Source of the DNA: Arachnia propionica
GTDB taxonomy: Bacteria > Actinomycetota > Actinomycetes > Propionibacteriales > Propionibacteriaceae
DNA: 64,000 bases
Direction: 5' to 3'
Assembly (NCBI RefSeq): GCF_003932785.1
Contig: NZ_RQYT01000004.1
Location: forward strand, 62,001 to 126,000
Of this stretch, positions 44,334-53,968 are shown in pieces; position 1 is the stretch's first letter, and the number at the start of each line of letters is the position of its first letter. Below the pieces are notes generated by a model. That model made no database searches. It saw only the letters and a program-made list of their open reading frames with translations, and was not told the DNA's origin. The position numbers and the translations under genes are program-made.

Positions 44334-45674
44334 TCACCACATGGGGACGCCGCGTCCCATTCCTCGGTAGGTCCAGCCGGCGGCCTCCCAACGATGCGGG
44401 TCCAGGACGTTCCGGCCGTCAATGATGACCGGATGGTCGACGTGTTTCGCGCACTCCTCCGGGTCGAGGTCGAGGAACTCCGCCCACGGGGTGAGCAGCA
44501 GCACCACATCCGCTCCGACAAGGGCTTCCGTCACCGAGTCGCAGACGCTGAGGCCGGGCTGGCGGCGTCGCAGTTCGGCCCCCGCGGCCGGGTCGACGAC
44601 CCGGACCTCGGCTCCCCTGGCCCACAGCCGCGAGGTGATGTCGAGGGCGGGGGAGTCCCGCAGGTCGTCGGTGTCGGGCTTGAAGGTGACGCCGAGCACG
44701 GCAACCGTTTTGCCGACAAGCCGCCCGCCCACCGCATCCTCGGCCAGGGCGACGGCCCGTTCCCGGCGGCGCAGGTTGATGGCGTCCACCTCGCGCAGGA
44801 AGGTGAGGGCCTCGTCGACGCCCAGCTCACCGGCCCGGGCCATGAATGCGCGGATGTCCTTCGGCAGGCAGCCCCCGCCGAACCCGATCCCGGCCTGCAG
44901 GAACTTCGGCCCGATCCGGTCGTCCAGGCCGATGGCGTCGGCCAGCCGGGTCACGTCCCCGCCGGTCGCCTCGCACAGCTCCGCCATCGCGTTGATGAAC
45001 GAGATCTTCGTCGCGAGGAACGAGTTCGCCGCCACCTTCACCAGCTCCGCCGTCGGGTAGTTCGCCACGACGACGGGGGTGCCGGCGGCGATGATCGGGG
45101 CGTAGCACTCGTCGAGGATCGCCCGGGCGGCCTCGCCCGCGGGCCGGTCCTCCGGCAGCCCGTAGACGAGCCGGTCCGGCTCCAGGGTGTCCTTGACGGC
45201 GTGGCCCTCCCGTAGGAACTCGGGGTTCCAGGCCAGGGCCAGCGCCTTCCCGGAGGCGGCCAGCTGGGCCGCGAGGCGCTCCGCCGTGCCGACGGGCACC
45301 GTCGACTTCCCGACGACCAGGACGGGCCGGTCCCCGTCGGGGCGGGCGTGCTCGATGATCGAGGAGATCGCCGCGTCGACGTGGCTCAGGTCGGCGCCGA
45401 GGCGTCCTGCGAGCTGTGGGGTCCCCACGCCGATGAAGATCAGCTCCCGATCCGCCAGGCGCTCCGGATCGGTGGTGAAAGCCAGCCTCCCGCTCGACAC
45501 GGCCCGCGCGAGGACCTCCGGGAAGCCGGGCTCGTGGAAGGGGGCGCGGCCCGCGGCCAGCTGCTCCACCTTCCGATCGTCGATGTCCAGGCCGACCACG
45601 TCGTGCCCGATCTCGGCCATGCACGCGGCATGGACGGCCCCCAGGTACCCGCATCCGATGACTGCCATCCTCAT
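44334..45674 (-). CDS. UDP-glucose/UDP-N-acetyl-hexosamine 6-dehydrogenase
   Basis: 446 aa. The Rossmann start is MRMAVIGCGYLGAVHAACMA, and VGTPQ, KSTVPVGT and the catalytic Cys in GIGFGGGCLPKDI are all present. It oxidises C6 of a UDP-sugar twice to the uronate with NAD+. It is usually annotated Ugd, but the nearby WbpB/E/D-like operon makes UDP-GlcNAc (WbpA-like activity) a real alternative substrate. Single gene, with its promoter in the gap before the divergent glycosyltransferase. Confidence 0.92.
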   Translation of the reverse strand: MRMAVIGCGYLGAVHAACMAEIGHDVVGLDIDDRKVEQLAAGRAPFHEPGFPEVLARAVSSGRLAFTTDPERLADRELIFIGVGTPQLAGRLGADLSHVDAAISSIIEHARPDGDRPVLVVGKSTVPVGTAERLAAQLAASGKALALAWNPEFLREGHAVKDTLEPDRLVYGLPEDRPAGEAARAILDECYAPIIAAGTPVVVANYPTAELVKVAANSFLATKISFINAMAELCEATGGDVTRLADAIGLDDRIGPKFLQAGIGFGGGCLPKDIRAFMARAGELGVDEALTFLREVDAINLRRRERAVALAEDAVGGRLVGKTVAVLGVTFKPDTDDLRDSPALDITSRLWARGAEVRVVDPAAGAELRRRQPGLSVCDSVTEALVGADVVLLLTPWAEFLDLDPEECAKHVDHPVIIDGRNVLDPHRWEAAGWTYRGMGRGVPMW

Positions 45675-45758
45675 GGAGGCAGGTTACCGGTGGGGTTGGG
45701 GGCGTTGAGTACGATCACAGCAACGAGGTCGGGTGGATCAGCCCGGGAAGGAGCCGTC

Positions 45759-46952
45759 GTGGGGGAGCCACAGTTGCGCGTCGCCTTCGTCACCCTGCAC
45801 ACCTCGCCGTTGGAACGCGCCGGATCGGCCGATGCGGGGGGCATGAACGTCCTCATCCTCGCCCTGGCCCGGTCCCTCGGCCGTCTCGGCGTCCACGTCG
45901 AGTTCCTCACCCGTTTCTCGGGTGAGGACCAGCCGCCCTTCGAGGAGGTGGCGCCCGGGGTGACACTGCGTCGGCTGCCCGCAGGGCCGCGAACCCCGCT
46001 GCCGAAGAGCCTCATCGATCAGCACATCCCCGAGTTCCGCGACGCGATGGCCGAGCTGGTGCCCTACGATCTCGTGCACTCCCACCACTGGATGTCCGGG
46101 GTGGCGGCCCTGCCCGTCGCCAGGGACTGGGGCGCGCCCCATGTGATGACCTTCCACTCCGTCGCCGCCCACCCCAACTCGCCGCTGCGTGACGGGGAAC
46201 CGCCCGAGTCGCCCGCCCGGGTCGACGGCGAGGTGCAGTGCGCCGAGGAGTCCGACCTCGTGCTGTGCGTCTCCCACCACGAGGCGGCCGTCGTCATCGG
46301 GAGGTGCAACGCCGACCCGGAGCGGGTGCGGATCGTCCGGCCGGGGGTCGACGTGGAGTTGTTCCATCCCGCCGACGACGACTGGCATCCCGACGGCGTA
46401 CGGCCGGGCTACGTCCTCCTCGCGGCGCGGTTGCAGCCGCTCAAGGGACCCGACGTCGCGATCCGCGCGCTCGCCGTCGTCCCGGCTGAACAACGACCCG
46501 ATCTGGTGATCTGTGGGGAGGCCTCCGCGGACTTCGCCCATTACAGGGTGGAGCTGGAGTGCCTCGTCGAGAGTCTCGGGCTGCGGGAACAGGTCCATTT
46601 CATCACCGCCCCGGATCGGGAGTCGCTGGCTCGACTCATCCGCCACGCCTCGGTCATGCTGGTGCCGTCGCACTCCGAGACCTTCGGTCTCATCGCGCTG
46701 GAGGCGTCGGCCTCGGGGGTCCCGGTCCTGGCCGCTGCCGCCGGTGGGCTCACGGAGGCCATCTGCAACACGCACACCGGGCTACTCGTCCCCACCCACG
46801 ATCCGTGGGCCTGGGGTTCGGCACTGACCTCGCTGCTGGCGGACCCGCAGCGCCGGGAACGGATGGCGACGATGGGCAGGCAACGGGCCCTCACCATGAC
46901 CTGGGACGCCGTCGCCGAGCAAACCCTGGAGCAGTACCGACGGGTGCTGTGA
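45759..46952 (+). CDS. MshA-like GT4 glycosyltransferase
   Basis: 397 aa. It begins LRVAFVTLHTSPLERAGSAD then AGGMNVLILALA, matching the MshA (D-inositol-3-phosphate GlcNAc transferase) start. Other features are YDLVHSHHWMSG, VRPGVDVELFHP, LQPLKGPDV and the donor-site E-x7-E in HSETFGLIALEASASG. MshA makes the first mycothiol intermediate in the cytosol. GTG 45759 follows AAGGAG by 5 bp. The next gene encodes a PIG-L deacetylase, as expected for a linked MshB-like step. Specificity is inferred. Confidence 0.85.
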   Translation: MGEPQLRVAFVTLHTSPLERAGSADAGGMNVLILALARSLGRLGVHVEFLTRFSGEDQPPFEEVAPGVTLRRLPAGPRTPLPKSLIDQHIPEFRDAMAELVPYDLVHSHHWMSGVAALPVARDWGAPHVMTFHSVAAHPNSPLRDGEPPESPARVDGEVQCAEESDLVLCVSHHEAAVVIGRCNADPERVRIVRPGVDVELFHPADDDWHPDGVRPGYVLLAARLQPLKGPDVAIRALAVVPAEQRPDLVICGEASADFAHYRVELECLVESLGLREQVHFITAPDRESLARLIRHASVMLVPSHSETFGLIALEASASGVPVLAAAAGGLTEAICNTHTGLLVPTHDPWAWGSALTSLLADPQRRERMATMGRQRALTMTWDAVAEQTLEQYRRVL

Positions 46953-46997
46953 CCCGCCGCGGTGGCCTGGACCTTCCCGCGGCGTGACAATGGGGGC

Positions 46998-47741
46998 ATG
47001 AGCAAGTCGCTGCGGATCGCCTTCGTCCATGCCCACCCCGACGACGAGTCCCTCTGGTCGGGTGCCCTGACCGCCCACCTGGTGGCGGCAGGCCACGAGG
47101 TGAGCCTGCTCACCGCGACCCGTGGGGAGCGGGGCGACGTGGTGCCCGGCGAGCTGTCCTCCCTGGCCGGAACCCCCGAACTGGAACGGCACCGCATCGG
47201 GGAACTCGCTCGAGCCGTCGCCAGCCTCGGCTTCGCCCGGCACGCCTTCCTCGGCGACCCGCCGGTCGGCTCCGGGCGTCGCTACCGTGACTCAGGCATG
47301 ACCTGGCTGCGACCCGGGTTGGCGGGCCCGGCCGCCGACGCCGAACCCGACTCACTGTGCTCCCGGCCGCTGGATGACGTCGTCGCCGATCTCGCGGCCT
47401 GGCTCCGGCACGTCGACGCCGACCTCGTGGTCAGCTACGACGACGACGGCGGCTACGGCCACCCCGACCACGTGCGGATGCACCGGGCCTGCGTCGCGGC
47501 GGCCCGCCTGCTCGGGGTCGGTTTCGCCGCCGTCGTCCACGCACCGGGCGAGGGGGTGCGCTGGTTCGACCTCGACAACCTCGCCCCCCGCGTCGAGGAG
47601 GCGCTGCGGCACCACGCCAGCCAACTCACCGTCAATGGCGACGGCACCCTCACCCACTCGGGCGGGCAGACGGAACCCGTCGTCACCTCCGTGGGACTGC
47701 GGCCGGATGCCGTCGCCCGCCCGGTCGTCGAGGGGCTGTGA
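46998..47741 (+). CDS. PIG-L family deacetylase (MshB-like)
   Basis: 247 aa. The zinc motif AHPDDES lies near the N-terminus and the second ligand set in YGHPDHVRMH, with a DDDGGYG loop. The family removes N-acetyl groups from GlcNAc-containing substrates, and MshB deacetylates GlcNAc-inositol. It is shorter than typical MshB (about 290-300 aa), so it could act on another GlcNAc compound. It follows the MshA-like gene by 45 bp. Confidence 0.85.
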   Translation: MSKSLRIAFVHAHPDDESLWSGALTAHLVAAGHEVSLLTATRGERGDVVPGELSSLAGTPELERHRIGELARAVASLGFARHAFLGDPPVGSGRRYRDSGMTWLRPGLAGPAADAEPDSLCSRPLDDVVADLAAWLRHVDADLVVSYDDDGGYGHPDHVRMHRACVAAARLLGVGFAAVVHAPGEGVRWFDLDNLAPRVEEALRHHASQLTVNGDGTLTHSGGQTEPVVTSVGLRPDAVARPVVEGL

Positions 47742-47749
47742 CCCGAGGG

Positions 47750-48577
47750 TCAGGCGTCGAGGGTCGCCGGATCGGGACCGATGCGGTTGTTGACGTTGAG
47801 CGCGTCGATGGCGGCCCGGTCCTCCGCGGTCAGGGTGATGTCCAGGGCCTTGAAGTTCGACTCGATGCGCTCCGGGGTCCTCGACTTCGGGATGACGACG
47901 AAGCCACGGTCCATGTGCCAGCGGATGACCACCTGGGCCGGGGTCGCGCCCAGCCGCTCGGCGATGGCGACGACGCTCGGGTGCTCCAGGTCCTGCGCCT
48001 GACCGAGCGGCGACCAGCTCTCGATGGTGATCCCGAGGTCCGCGCAGTGACTGATGAGGTCGTCGGGCTGGAAGGTCGGGTGGAGCTCGATCTGGTTGAC
48101 CGACGGGGTGATGCCCGTCTCGTCGACGATGGTGTCAAGGTGCTCCGGCAGGAAGTTGCACACACCGATGGACTTCACGAGCCCCTCGGAGCGGAAGTCG
48201 ATGAGCTGCTCCCACGTCTCCGTGTAGAGGTTCTTGGCGGGGCAGGGCCAGTGGATGAGGTAGAGGTCGACGTACTCCTGGTCGAGCTTCTCCAGGGACC
48301 GCTCCAGCCCGGAACGGGCCAGGTCGCGGCCCTGCACCGCGTTCCACAGCTTCGTGGTGAGGAAGATCTCCTCACGGGGCAGACCTGACTCCTTGATGGC
48401 TCGGCCGACACCCACCTCGTTGCGGTAGATCGCGGCCCCGTCGATGTGCCGGTAGCCGACCTCCAGGGCCTTCGACACCGAGGCGGTGGCCTCGTCGTCG
48501 GTCATCTGCCACGTGCCCAGGCCGAGCTGGGGGATCTGGACGCCGTCGTTCAGGGTGATGATCGGTGAACTCGTCAT
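47750..48577 (-). CDS. Aldo/keto reductase (2,5-diketo-gluconate reductase-like)
   Basis: 275 aa TIM-barrel. The AKR tetrad is visible: Asp and Tyr in HIDGAAIYRNE, Lys in TTKLW and His in LIHWPCP. The NADPH site IPKSRTPERIESN is near the C-terminus. It reduces carbonyl compounds with NADPH. ATG 48577 chosen; an in-frame start 15 bp upstream is weaker. It converges closely with the PIG-L gene and is divergent from the Ca2+ ATPase. Confidence 0.93.
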   Translation of the reverse strand: MTSSPIITLNDGVQIPQLGLGTWQMTDDEATASVSKALEVGYRHIDGAAIYRNEVGVGRAIKESGLPREEIFLTTKLWNAVQGRDLARSGLERSLEKLDQEYVDLYLIHWPCPAKNLYTETWEQLIDFRSEGLVKSIGVCNFLPEHLDTIVDETGITPSVNQIELHPTFQPDDLISHCADLGITIESWSPLGQAQDLEHPSVVAIAERLGATPAQVVIRWHMDRGFVVIPKSRTPERIESNFKALDITLTAEDRAAIDALNVNNRIGPDPATLDA

Positions 48578-48669
48578 GTCCCCATTCAACACCGTCGCCC
48601 CAACTCGCGGGGACAGGTCTCGCCGGGGCGTGTGTAATGGAGGGACAGGACCGGGGGAGAGGGGCAGTC

Positions 48670-51453
48670 ATGACCATCAACACCACACGGCTGGCGGAGC
48701 CGCACCGCTTGGAGGTCGACGCGGTGCTGACCGGTCTCGACGTCGATCCGGCCCGGGGGCTCGACGTCGAGGTCGCTGCGGCCCGGCTCGCCGCGGACGG
48801 CCCCAACGAGCTGCGGGCCAAGCCACCGGTGCCGCTGTGGCGACGCATCCTCGCCCAGTTCCGCGACCCGCTGGTCACGCTGCTTCTCGTGGCCATGGCC
48901 ATCTCCTTGGTGGCGTGGATCTTCGAGGGCGGGCACGGCGCCCCGATCGACGTCATCGTCATCGGGGCCATCGTCGTGCTCAACGCCGCCATCGGGCTCG
49001 TCCAGGAGGGGCGGGCGGAGCAGGCCGTCGCGGCACTGGCCCGGATGACCGCCGCCACCTCCACCGTGCTGAGGGGAGGCCAGCAGCGGGTCATCCCCTC
49101 CAGTGAACTCGTCCGCGGTGACCTGCTGCTGCTCGCCGAGGGCGACGCGGTCGGCGCCGACGCCCGACTCATCCAGGCGACGGGGCTGAAGGTGCAGGAG
49201 GCGTCGCTGACGGGGGAGTCGGAGGCGGTGGACAAGGACCCGGCCGTCATCGACCACCCCGTTGCGGTCGGTGACCGCGCCAACATGGTCTTCAAGGGCA
49301 CCGCCGTCGTCCACGGGGTCGGGCGGGCCGTCGTCACCGACACGGGCATGGACACCCAGATGGGCACCATCGCGACGCTGCTCGACGAGACGGAGACCGA
49401 CCCCTCACCGCTCGACCGGGAGGTCGCCTCCCTCACCCGGATGCTCGGCCTCGTCGTCCTCGGCATCGCGGCGGTGGTCATGGTGGTGCTCTTCCTGCTC
49501 AACCGGCCCGGCTCGGTCTCCGAGGCGGTGGAGATCCTGCTCATCGGGGTTTCCTTGGCGGTCGCCGCGGTCCCGGAGGGGCTCCCGGCGATCCTGTCCA
49601 TGGTCCTCGCGATCGGTGTGCAGCAGCTGGCCGCCCGCCGGGCGGTCATGAAGGACCTCCACTCCGTCGAGACCCTCGGATCCGCGTCGGTGATCTGCTC
49701 CGACAAGACCGGGACCCTCACCCGCAACGAGATGACGATCCGAGTCATCGCCACCGCCTCCGGCGAGGTGGAACTGAGCGGCACCGGCTACTCGCCCGAG
49801 GGGGAGGTGCTCGGGGATCCCGCCCCCGCGGCGCTGCTCGAGGTCACCCTCACCCTGGCTGGGGGAGCGGTGGCCAACAACGCCGGTCTCGCCCGCGACG
49901 ACGACGGGAACTGGGGCATCACCGGCGACCCCACCGAGGCGGCCTTCCTCGTCGCCCAGCACAAGGTGCAGGGACTCGTCGACCGGGTCGCCGCAGCCGA
50001 ACGGCAGGCGGAGGTGCCCTTCAGCTCGGAACGCAAACTCATGTCCGTGCTGGCCGCCCATCCGGAACTGGCCGCCCCGAGGCTCATCACCAAGGGCGCC
50101 CCCGACGTGCTGCTGGAGCGCTGCGTCGCCCGTCGCGTCGGGACGGAGGTCGTGCCGTTGGACGACGAGGCCCGTCGCGAGATCACGGCGACGGTGGAAC
50201 GCCTCAACTCCCACGGCTACCGGAGCCTGGGGGTCGCCTACCGGGAGGTCGAGGCGTTGGAGGTCGAGGTGGGGCCGGAATCCGAGCAGGGGCTCGTGCT
50301 CGTGGGTGTCGTCGGGATCATCGATCCCGCCCGCGACGAGGCCCGCGACGCCGTCGCCGCCGCCCACCGCGCCGGCATCCGCGTCGTCATGATCACCGGC
50401 GACCACCCCGTCACCGCCGCCCGGATCGCAGCGGACCTCGGCATCGTCGCCCCGGGAGCCCCCGCGCTGACCGGCGCCGATCTGGACTCCCTCGACGAAC
50501 AGGGTTTCGCCGAGGCCGTCGCCCGGGTGTCCGTCTTCGCCCGGGTCGCGCCAGAGCACAAGATCCGTATCGTCGACGCGTTGCAGCGCGGCGGGCAGGT
50601 CGTGGCGATGACCGGCGACGGCGTCAACGACGCCCCGGCGCTGAAGTCCGCCGACATCGGGGTTGCGATGGGCATCACCGGCACGGAGGTGACGAAGGAG
50701 GCCGGGACGATGATCCTCGGCGACGACAACTTCGCCACCATCGTCGCGGCGGTCCGTCAGGGGCGGGGCATCTTCGACAACATCAAGAAGTTCATGCGGT
50801 ACCTCCTCAGCTCCAACATGGGGGAGGTGGTGACGGTGTTCCTCGGCATCGTCCTCGCCGGGGTGATCGGGCTGTCCGACGCCGCCGCGGGCAGTTCGCT
50901 GGCCGTGCCGCTGTTGGTGGCGCAGATTCTGTGGATCAACCTGGTCACCGACTCGGGGCCGGCCCTGGCGATGGGGGTGGATCCGGAGGACGGCGACGTG
51001 ATGGCCCGTCCGCCCCGCCACCCTGGCGAGCGCATTGTCGACAAGGCGATGTGGCGTCGGATCGTCTTCACCGGTGTCGTCATGGGGCTGGTGACCCTGT
51101 TCGCCCTCGACCTGTCCCTGCCAGGGGGCCTCGTCCCGGGTGGAACGGATTCCCTGGAAACCGCCCGCACGATGGCCTTCACCACCCTGGTGTTCATGCA
51201 GCTGTTCAACGCCTTCAACTCCCGCTCCGAGGACCGGTCGGCCTTCAACGGTCTGTTCAGCAACGGCTGGCTGTGGCTGTCGGTCGTGGTGGCCGCGTTG
51301 CTGCAGGTCGCGGTGGTGCATGTGCCTCTCCTCCAGACAGCCTTCGGCACCGTTGCCCTCGACGGTCATCACTGGCTCCTGGCCATCGGGCTCGGCTCGG
51401 TGGTGCTGTGGGCGGAGGAGATCGCGAAGCTGGTGCGACGGCTCCGGCGCTGA
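48670..51453 (+). CDS. P-type Ca2+-transporting ATPase (P2A/PMR1-SERCA type)
   Basis: 927 aa. The N-terminal cation-ATPase domain (ELRAKPPVPLWRRILAQFRD) is followed by an actuator with LTGESEAV, TM4 VAAVPEGLPAIL, the phosphorylation site DKTGTLTRNE, KGAPDVLLERC (nucleotide site), and GDGVNDAPALKSADIG. The C-terminal domain has NLVTDSGPALAMG in TM6. VPEGLP and the N/D residues in TM6 point to Ca2+ (or Mn2+) export. ATG 48670 chosen with GGGGGAGAGG upstream. Confidence 0.93.
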   Translation: MTINTTRLAEPHRLEVDAVLTGLDVDPARGLDVEVAAARLAADGPNELRAKPPVPLWRRILAQFRDPLVTLLLVAMAISLVAWIFEGGHGAPIDVIVIGAIVVLNAAIGLVQEGRAEQAVAALARMTAATSTVLRGGQQRVIPSSELVRGDLLLLAEGDAVGADARLIQATGLKVQEASLTGESEAVDKDPAVIDHPVAVGDRANMVFKGTAVVHGVGRAVVTDTGMDTQMGTIATLLDETETDPSPLDREVASLTRMLGLVVLGIAAVVMVVLFLLNRPGSVSEAVEILLIGVSLAVAAVPEGLPAILSMVLAIGVQQLAARRAVMKDLHSVETLGSASVICSDKTGTLTRNEMTIRVIATASGEVELSGTGYSPEGEVLGDPAPAALLEVTLTLAGGAVANNAGLARDDDGNWGITGDPTEAAFLVAQHKVQGLVDRVAAAERQAEVPFSSERKLMSVLAAHPELAAPRLITKGAPDVLLERCVARRVGTEVVPLDDEARREITATVERLNSHGYRSLGVAYREVEALEVEVGPESEQGLVLVGVVGIIDPARDEARDAVAAAHRAGIRVVMITGDHPVTAARIAADLGIVAPGAPALTGADLDSLDEQGFAEAVARVSVFARVAPEHKIRIVDALQRGGQVVAMTGDGVNDAPALKSADIGVAMGITGTEVTKEAGTMILGDDNFATIVAAVRQGRGIFDNIKKFMRYLLSSNMGEVVTVFLGIVLAGVIGLSDAAAGSSLAVPLLVAQILWINLVTDSGPALAMGVDPEDGDVMARPPRHPGERIVDKAMWRRIVFTGVVMGLVTLFALDLSLPGGLVPGGTDSLETARTMAFTTLVFMQLFNAFNSRSEDRSAFNGLFSNGWLWLSVVVAALLQVAVVHVPLLQTAFGTVALDGHHWLLAIGLGSVVLWAEEIAKLVRRLRR

Positions 51454-51551
51454 GGTCGCTCCATCGGATCGGTGCACCCGGTTCGTGACCGGAGTGGACG
51501 ACACCATGGTCCGACCAGATAGCATTCGGTCGGAACTCAAGGAGGCGTTTC

Positions 51552-52628
51552 GTGACCTGCACCCTGCTCACCCCCGTCCGTATGGGGGGCATCGATCTAC
51601 CCAACCGTCTCGTCATGGCGCCGCTGACGCGGTTGCGCTCCGGGACCCATGGCATCCCCGATGACACCGTCGTCGAGTACTACCGGCAGCGGGCTTCGGT
51701 GGGGTTGATCCTCACCGAGGGCACCTGGCCGGTGCAGGAGGGACGTAGTTGGCTCGGGCAGCCCGGCATCGCCGACGACGATCAGGCGGAGGCGTGGGGG
51801 CGTGTCGCGTCGGTCGTTCACGCCGAGGGAGGCCGGATCGCTATGCAGATCATGCATGGCGGCAGGCTGTCCCATCCTGAGTTCACGGGGACCGGGAGGG
51901 TCGTGTCCGCCAGTGCCACGGCGGGCCCCGAGCCGGCACGGCTGCCGGGCGGGAAGGTGGAGGCGCCGACCGCCCACGCCCTGACCGAGGACGAGATCTG
52001 GGAGGTCATCCGCGGGTTCGCCGACGCGGCCAGACGTGCCGTCGCGGCCGGGATTGACGCCGTCGAGGTGCACGGGGCCAACGGCTACCTGGTGCACCAG
52101 TTCCTGAGCCCTTCGACGAACCTGCGCAGCGATGGTTGGGGAGGGTCCCCCGCCCGGCGGGCCCGGTTCGCCATCGAGGTCACCCGGGCGGTGGTGGAAG
52201 CGGTCGGGGGAGAGCGGACCGGCATCCGTCTCTCACCGGGGAACAGTATCCAAGGCATCGACGAGTCGGATGCGGAGACGACGCGGGAGACGTACGCGAC
52301 CTTCGCTGCGGCTGTCGCGCCCTTGGGGCTGGCCTTCGTCGACGTGCTGCATCCCGAGCCGGGAAGCGCCCTGGTGCAGGAGATCCGGCGGGCCAGTGCC
52401 GCGCCGCTCATCATCAACACCGGGTTCGCCTCCCCGAGCAGTCGTGAGGAGGTCGGGGGCATCCTGGCGCAGGATCTCGCCGATGCCGTCGCCGTGGGCA
52501 GGCCACTCATCGCCAATCCTGACCTGCTGCGTCGCTGGCGGGAGGATCTGCCCGAGAACACTCCTGACCCCGGCACCTTCTACGACGGTGGGGAGCGCGG
52601 CTACACCGACTACCCGTTCGTGGACTGA
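51552..52628 (+). CDS. Old yellow enzyme family alkene reductase (NemA-like)
   Basis: 358 aa FMN-binding TIM-barrel. It starts LLTPVRMGGIDLPNRLVMAP. VHGANGYLVHQFLSP and NLRSDGWGGSPARRARF are diagnostic, and C-terminal NTGF and VGRPLIANPDL form the phosphate site. It reduces activated C=C bonds or nitro compounds with NAD(P)H. GTG 51552 follows AAGGAGG. The C-terminus GYTDYPFVD is echoed at 54340-54363 upstream of the second Tat-exported gene. Confidence 0.93.
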   Translation: MTCTLLTPVRMGGIDLPNRLVMAPLTRLRSGTHGIPDDTVVEYYRQRASVGLILTEGTWPVQEGRSWLGQPGIADDDQAEAWGRVASVVHAEGGRIAMQIMHGGRLSHPEFTGTGRVVSASATAGPEPARLPGGKVEAPTAHALTEDEIWEVIRGFADAARRAVAAGIDAVEVHGANGYLVHQFLSPSTNLRSDGWGGSPARRARFAIEVTRAVVEAVGGERTGIRLSPGNSIQGIDESDAETTRETYATFAAAVAPLGLAFVDVLHPEPGSALVQEIRRASAAPLIINTGFASPSSREEVGGILAQDLADAVAVGRPLIANPDLLRRWREDLPENTPDPGTFYDGGERGYTDYPFVD

Positions 52629-52686
52629 GAGGTCGATTCCTCCGGTTTCGTCGGCCAAAGGGATGGGGGTCTGGAGCCGAAAAACC

Positions 52687-52716
52687 GTTGAACTGTCAAC
52701 TAAATGGGCGTAGGGT
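52687..52716 (+). promoter_or_regulatory. Promoter with TTGA-N4-TCAA palindrome (Tat-exported protein 1)
   Basis: -35 TTGAAC (52688-52693), 17-bp spacer, -10 TAGGGT (52711-52716). The -35 is embedded in GTTGA-N4-TCAAC (52687-52700). The same arrangement precedes the paralogue at 54595. Confidence 0.65.
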
Positions 52717-52767
52717 CGGAACTCCAGAACAACGGTGTGCTGCACCAATCCGACAAGGAGTATCACC

Positions 52768-53583
52768 ATGAAGTCCCGTCGTTCCGTCCTCGCCGCGGCC
52801 CTCGGCCTGGCCGCCACCCCGATCCTGACCGCGCTGCCCGCCGAGGCACGGACGTCGCGCCCGTCAGCCGTCTACAAGGTCGACTCCAGGCTGCAGATCC
52901 ACTTCTCACCCGCCTCTGACGCTGCCGCTCACTACCGCGAACTCGGCACGTGGTTGCGGGTTCTCCAGCTGCGGGAGAAGCAGTACCGCGCTCAGGTGCA
53001 GGCCCTCGACGTCGCGGCCTCCCCGGTGCAGCAGCGCAATCTGCGTGCCGCCGTCGAACGCCATCAGGGACCTTGGAACATCGCCGTGCTGCGGTTCCTC
53101 CTCGCCACCCTCGCGGCAGAGGGCAACCAGGCGGCCCGGGCACTGGACCTGACGAAGGTCGGCGTGGAGGACGCCGTCACCCGCAGTGCTCAGCCCCTCA
53201 TCCAGGCCGGGTACGCCGATGCCCGGGCGAAGGTCAAGAGGTACCGCAGCAGGAGCGAGAGGGCAGCTCGTCAGGCGCGGCTCGCCCTGTTCACCGAGGC
53301 GCAGACCTTCATCGCCACCTGGCTGCGGGCCAGCGAGGCCGGGACCCCGATCACCGACCATGCTCCCTATGTCCCCTTCTACCTGGGTGGCGACTTCGAG
53401 ATGGCGATGTACGCCTCGCTGTACCCGCAGCCGGAGGAGAAGCCGGTGGCCTTCTACTGGGAGGAGCCGGGGACCGAGCCCATCGACGTCGCCAAGGCCA
53501 AGCGCCTGTCCGACCAGAACAAGGCCTACTTCGACGGCCTGGCCAGCCTTGACAGCAACCCGCTCGTGAGGAGCACCTACTGA
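52768..53583 (+). CDS. Tat-type exported protein of unknown function, paralogue 1
   Basis: 271 aa. The signal peptide MKSRRSVLAAALGLA has the twin-arginine pattern (SRRxxL), with cleavage near AEA. The mature part is helix-rich: DAAAHYRELGTWLRVLQLRE, then APYVPFYLGG and a C-terminal NKAYFDGLASLDSNPLVRS. I recognise no domain. GAC AAGGAG precedes ATG 52768. It is about half identical by eye to the protein at 54595 across its whole length. Twin-arginine export suggests folding or cofactor loading before secretion, but no cofactor motif is visible. Confidence 0.8.
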   Translation: MKSRRSVLAAALGLAATPILTALPAEARTSRPSAVYKVDSRLQIHFSPASDAAAHYRELGTWLRVLQLREKQYRAQVQALDVAASPVQQRNLRAAVERHQGPWNIAVLRFLLATLAAEGNQAARALDLTKVGVEDAVTRSAQPLIQAGYADARAKVKRYRSRSERAARQARLALFTEAQTFIATWLRASEAGTPITDHAPYVPFYLGGDFEMAMYASLYPQPEEKPVAFYWEEPGTEPIDVAKAKRLSDQNKAYFDGLASLDSNPLVRSTY

Positions 53584-53664
53584 AAGGTGTTGTTGACGCC
53601 CTTCTTCTCCGCTGCTCACGCCGGACGGTGCGCGCCAGCGCACCGTCCGGCGTGAGCCCCTTGG

Positions 53665-53745
53665 TGCCCGGTGCCGGGACTTGAGTTGGGCGGGAGTCCC
53701 GCGGGGCCTCCGCAGGCTTCGGGCCCGGCTCGACCGGCGGTGGAG
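53665..53745. repeat. REP-like repeat remnant, cluster 4
   Basis: Contains GGTGCCGGGACTTGAGTTGG (53671), nearly the same as at 19928, followed by a degraded GGGCCCGGCTCGACCGGCGG end. The CGTCCGGCG-type inverted repeat just before it (CGCCGGACGGTGCGC ... GCGCACCGTCCGGCG, 53618-53653) may act as terminator of the preceding gene. Confidence 0.6.
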
Positions 53746-53842
53746 ACGACGGCGCATTGGGTGAGTGGGTGAGGTGGGTCGGTTCCCGGCATGGGGTAGC
53801 GTCGGGACGTCAGTTCGACGCGTCGTCCCCGGGAGGTCCGAG

Positions 53843-53968
53843 ATGCCCTCACCGTCCATGGCCCCTGACGTCACCACGGCTGTGAGGTTTCGGGCCTTCA
53901 TGGTCATCTGGGTCGCCCAGTGGGTGGCCCGGCTCGGCAACGGACTCACCGCTTTCGGACTCGGAGGC
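53843..53968 (+). pseudogene. N-terminal remnant of an MFS transporter
   Basis: GGGAGG lies just before an ATG that opens a 42-residue stretch with FRAFMVIWVAQWVARLGNGL and TAFGLGG, the typical first helix of MFS exporters (F-R-x-F-x-x-I-W-x-x-Q-x-x-S). After residue ~42 the homology stops and no other transporter part is found downstream. It is a truncated gene in the debris zone between the two Tat-exported paralogues. Confidence 0.6.

Noticed and set aside
49405-51540. 711-codon minus-strand frame.
   Set aside because: Antisense to the P-type ATPase; no protein-like pattern.
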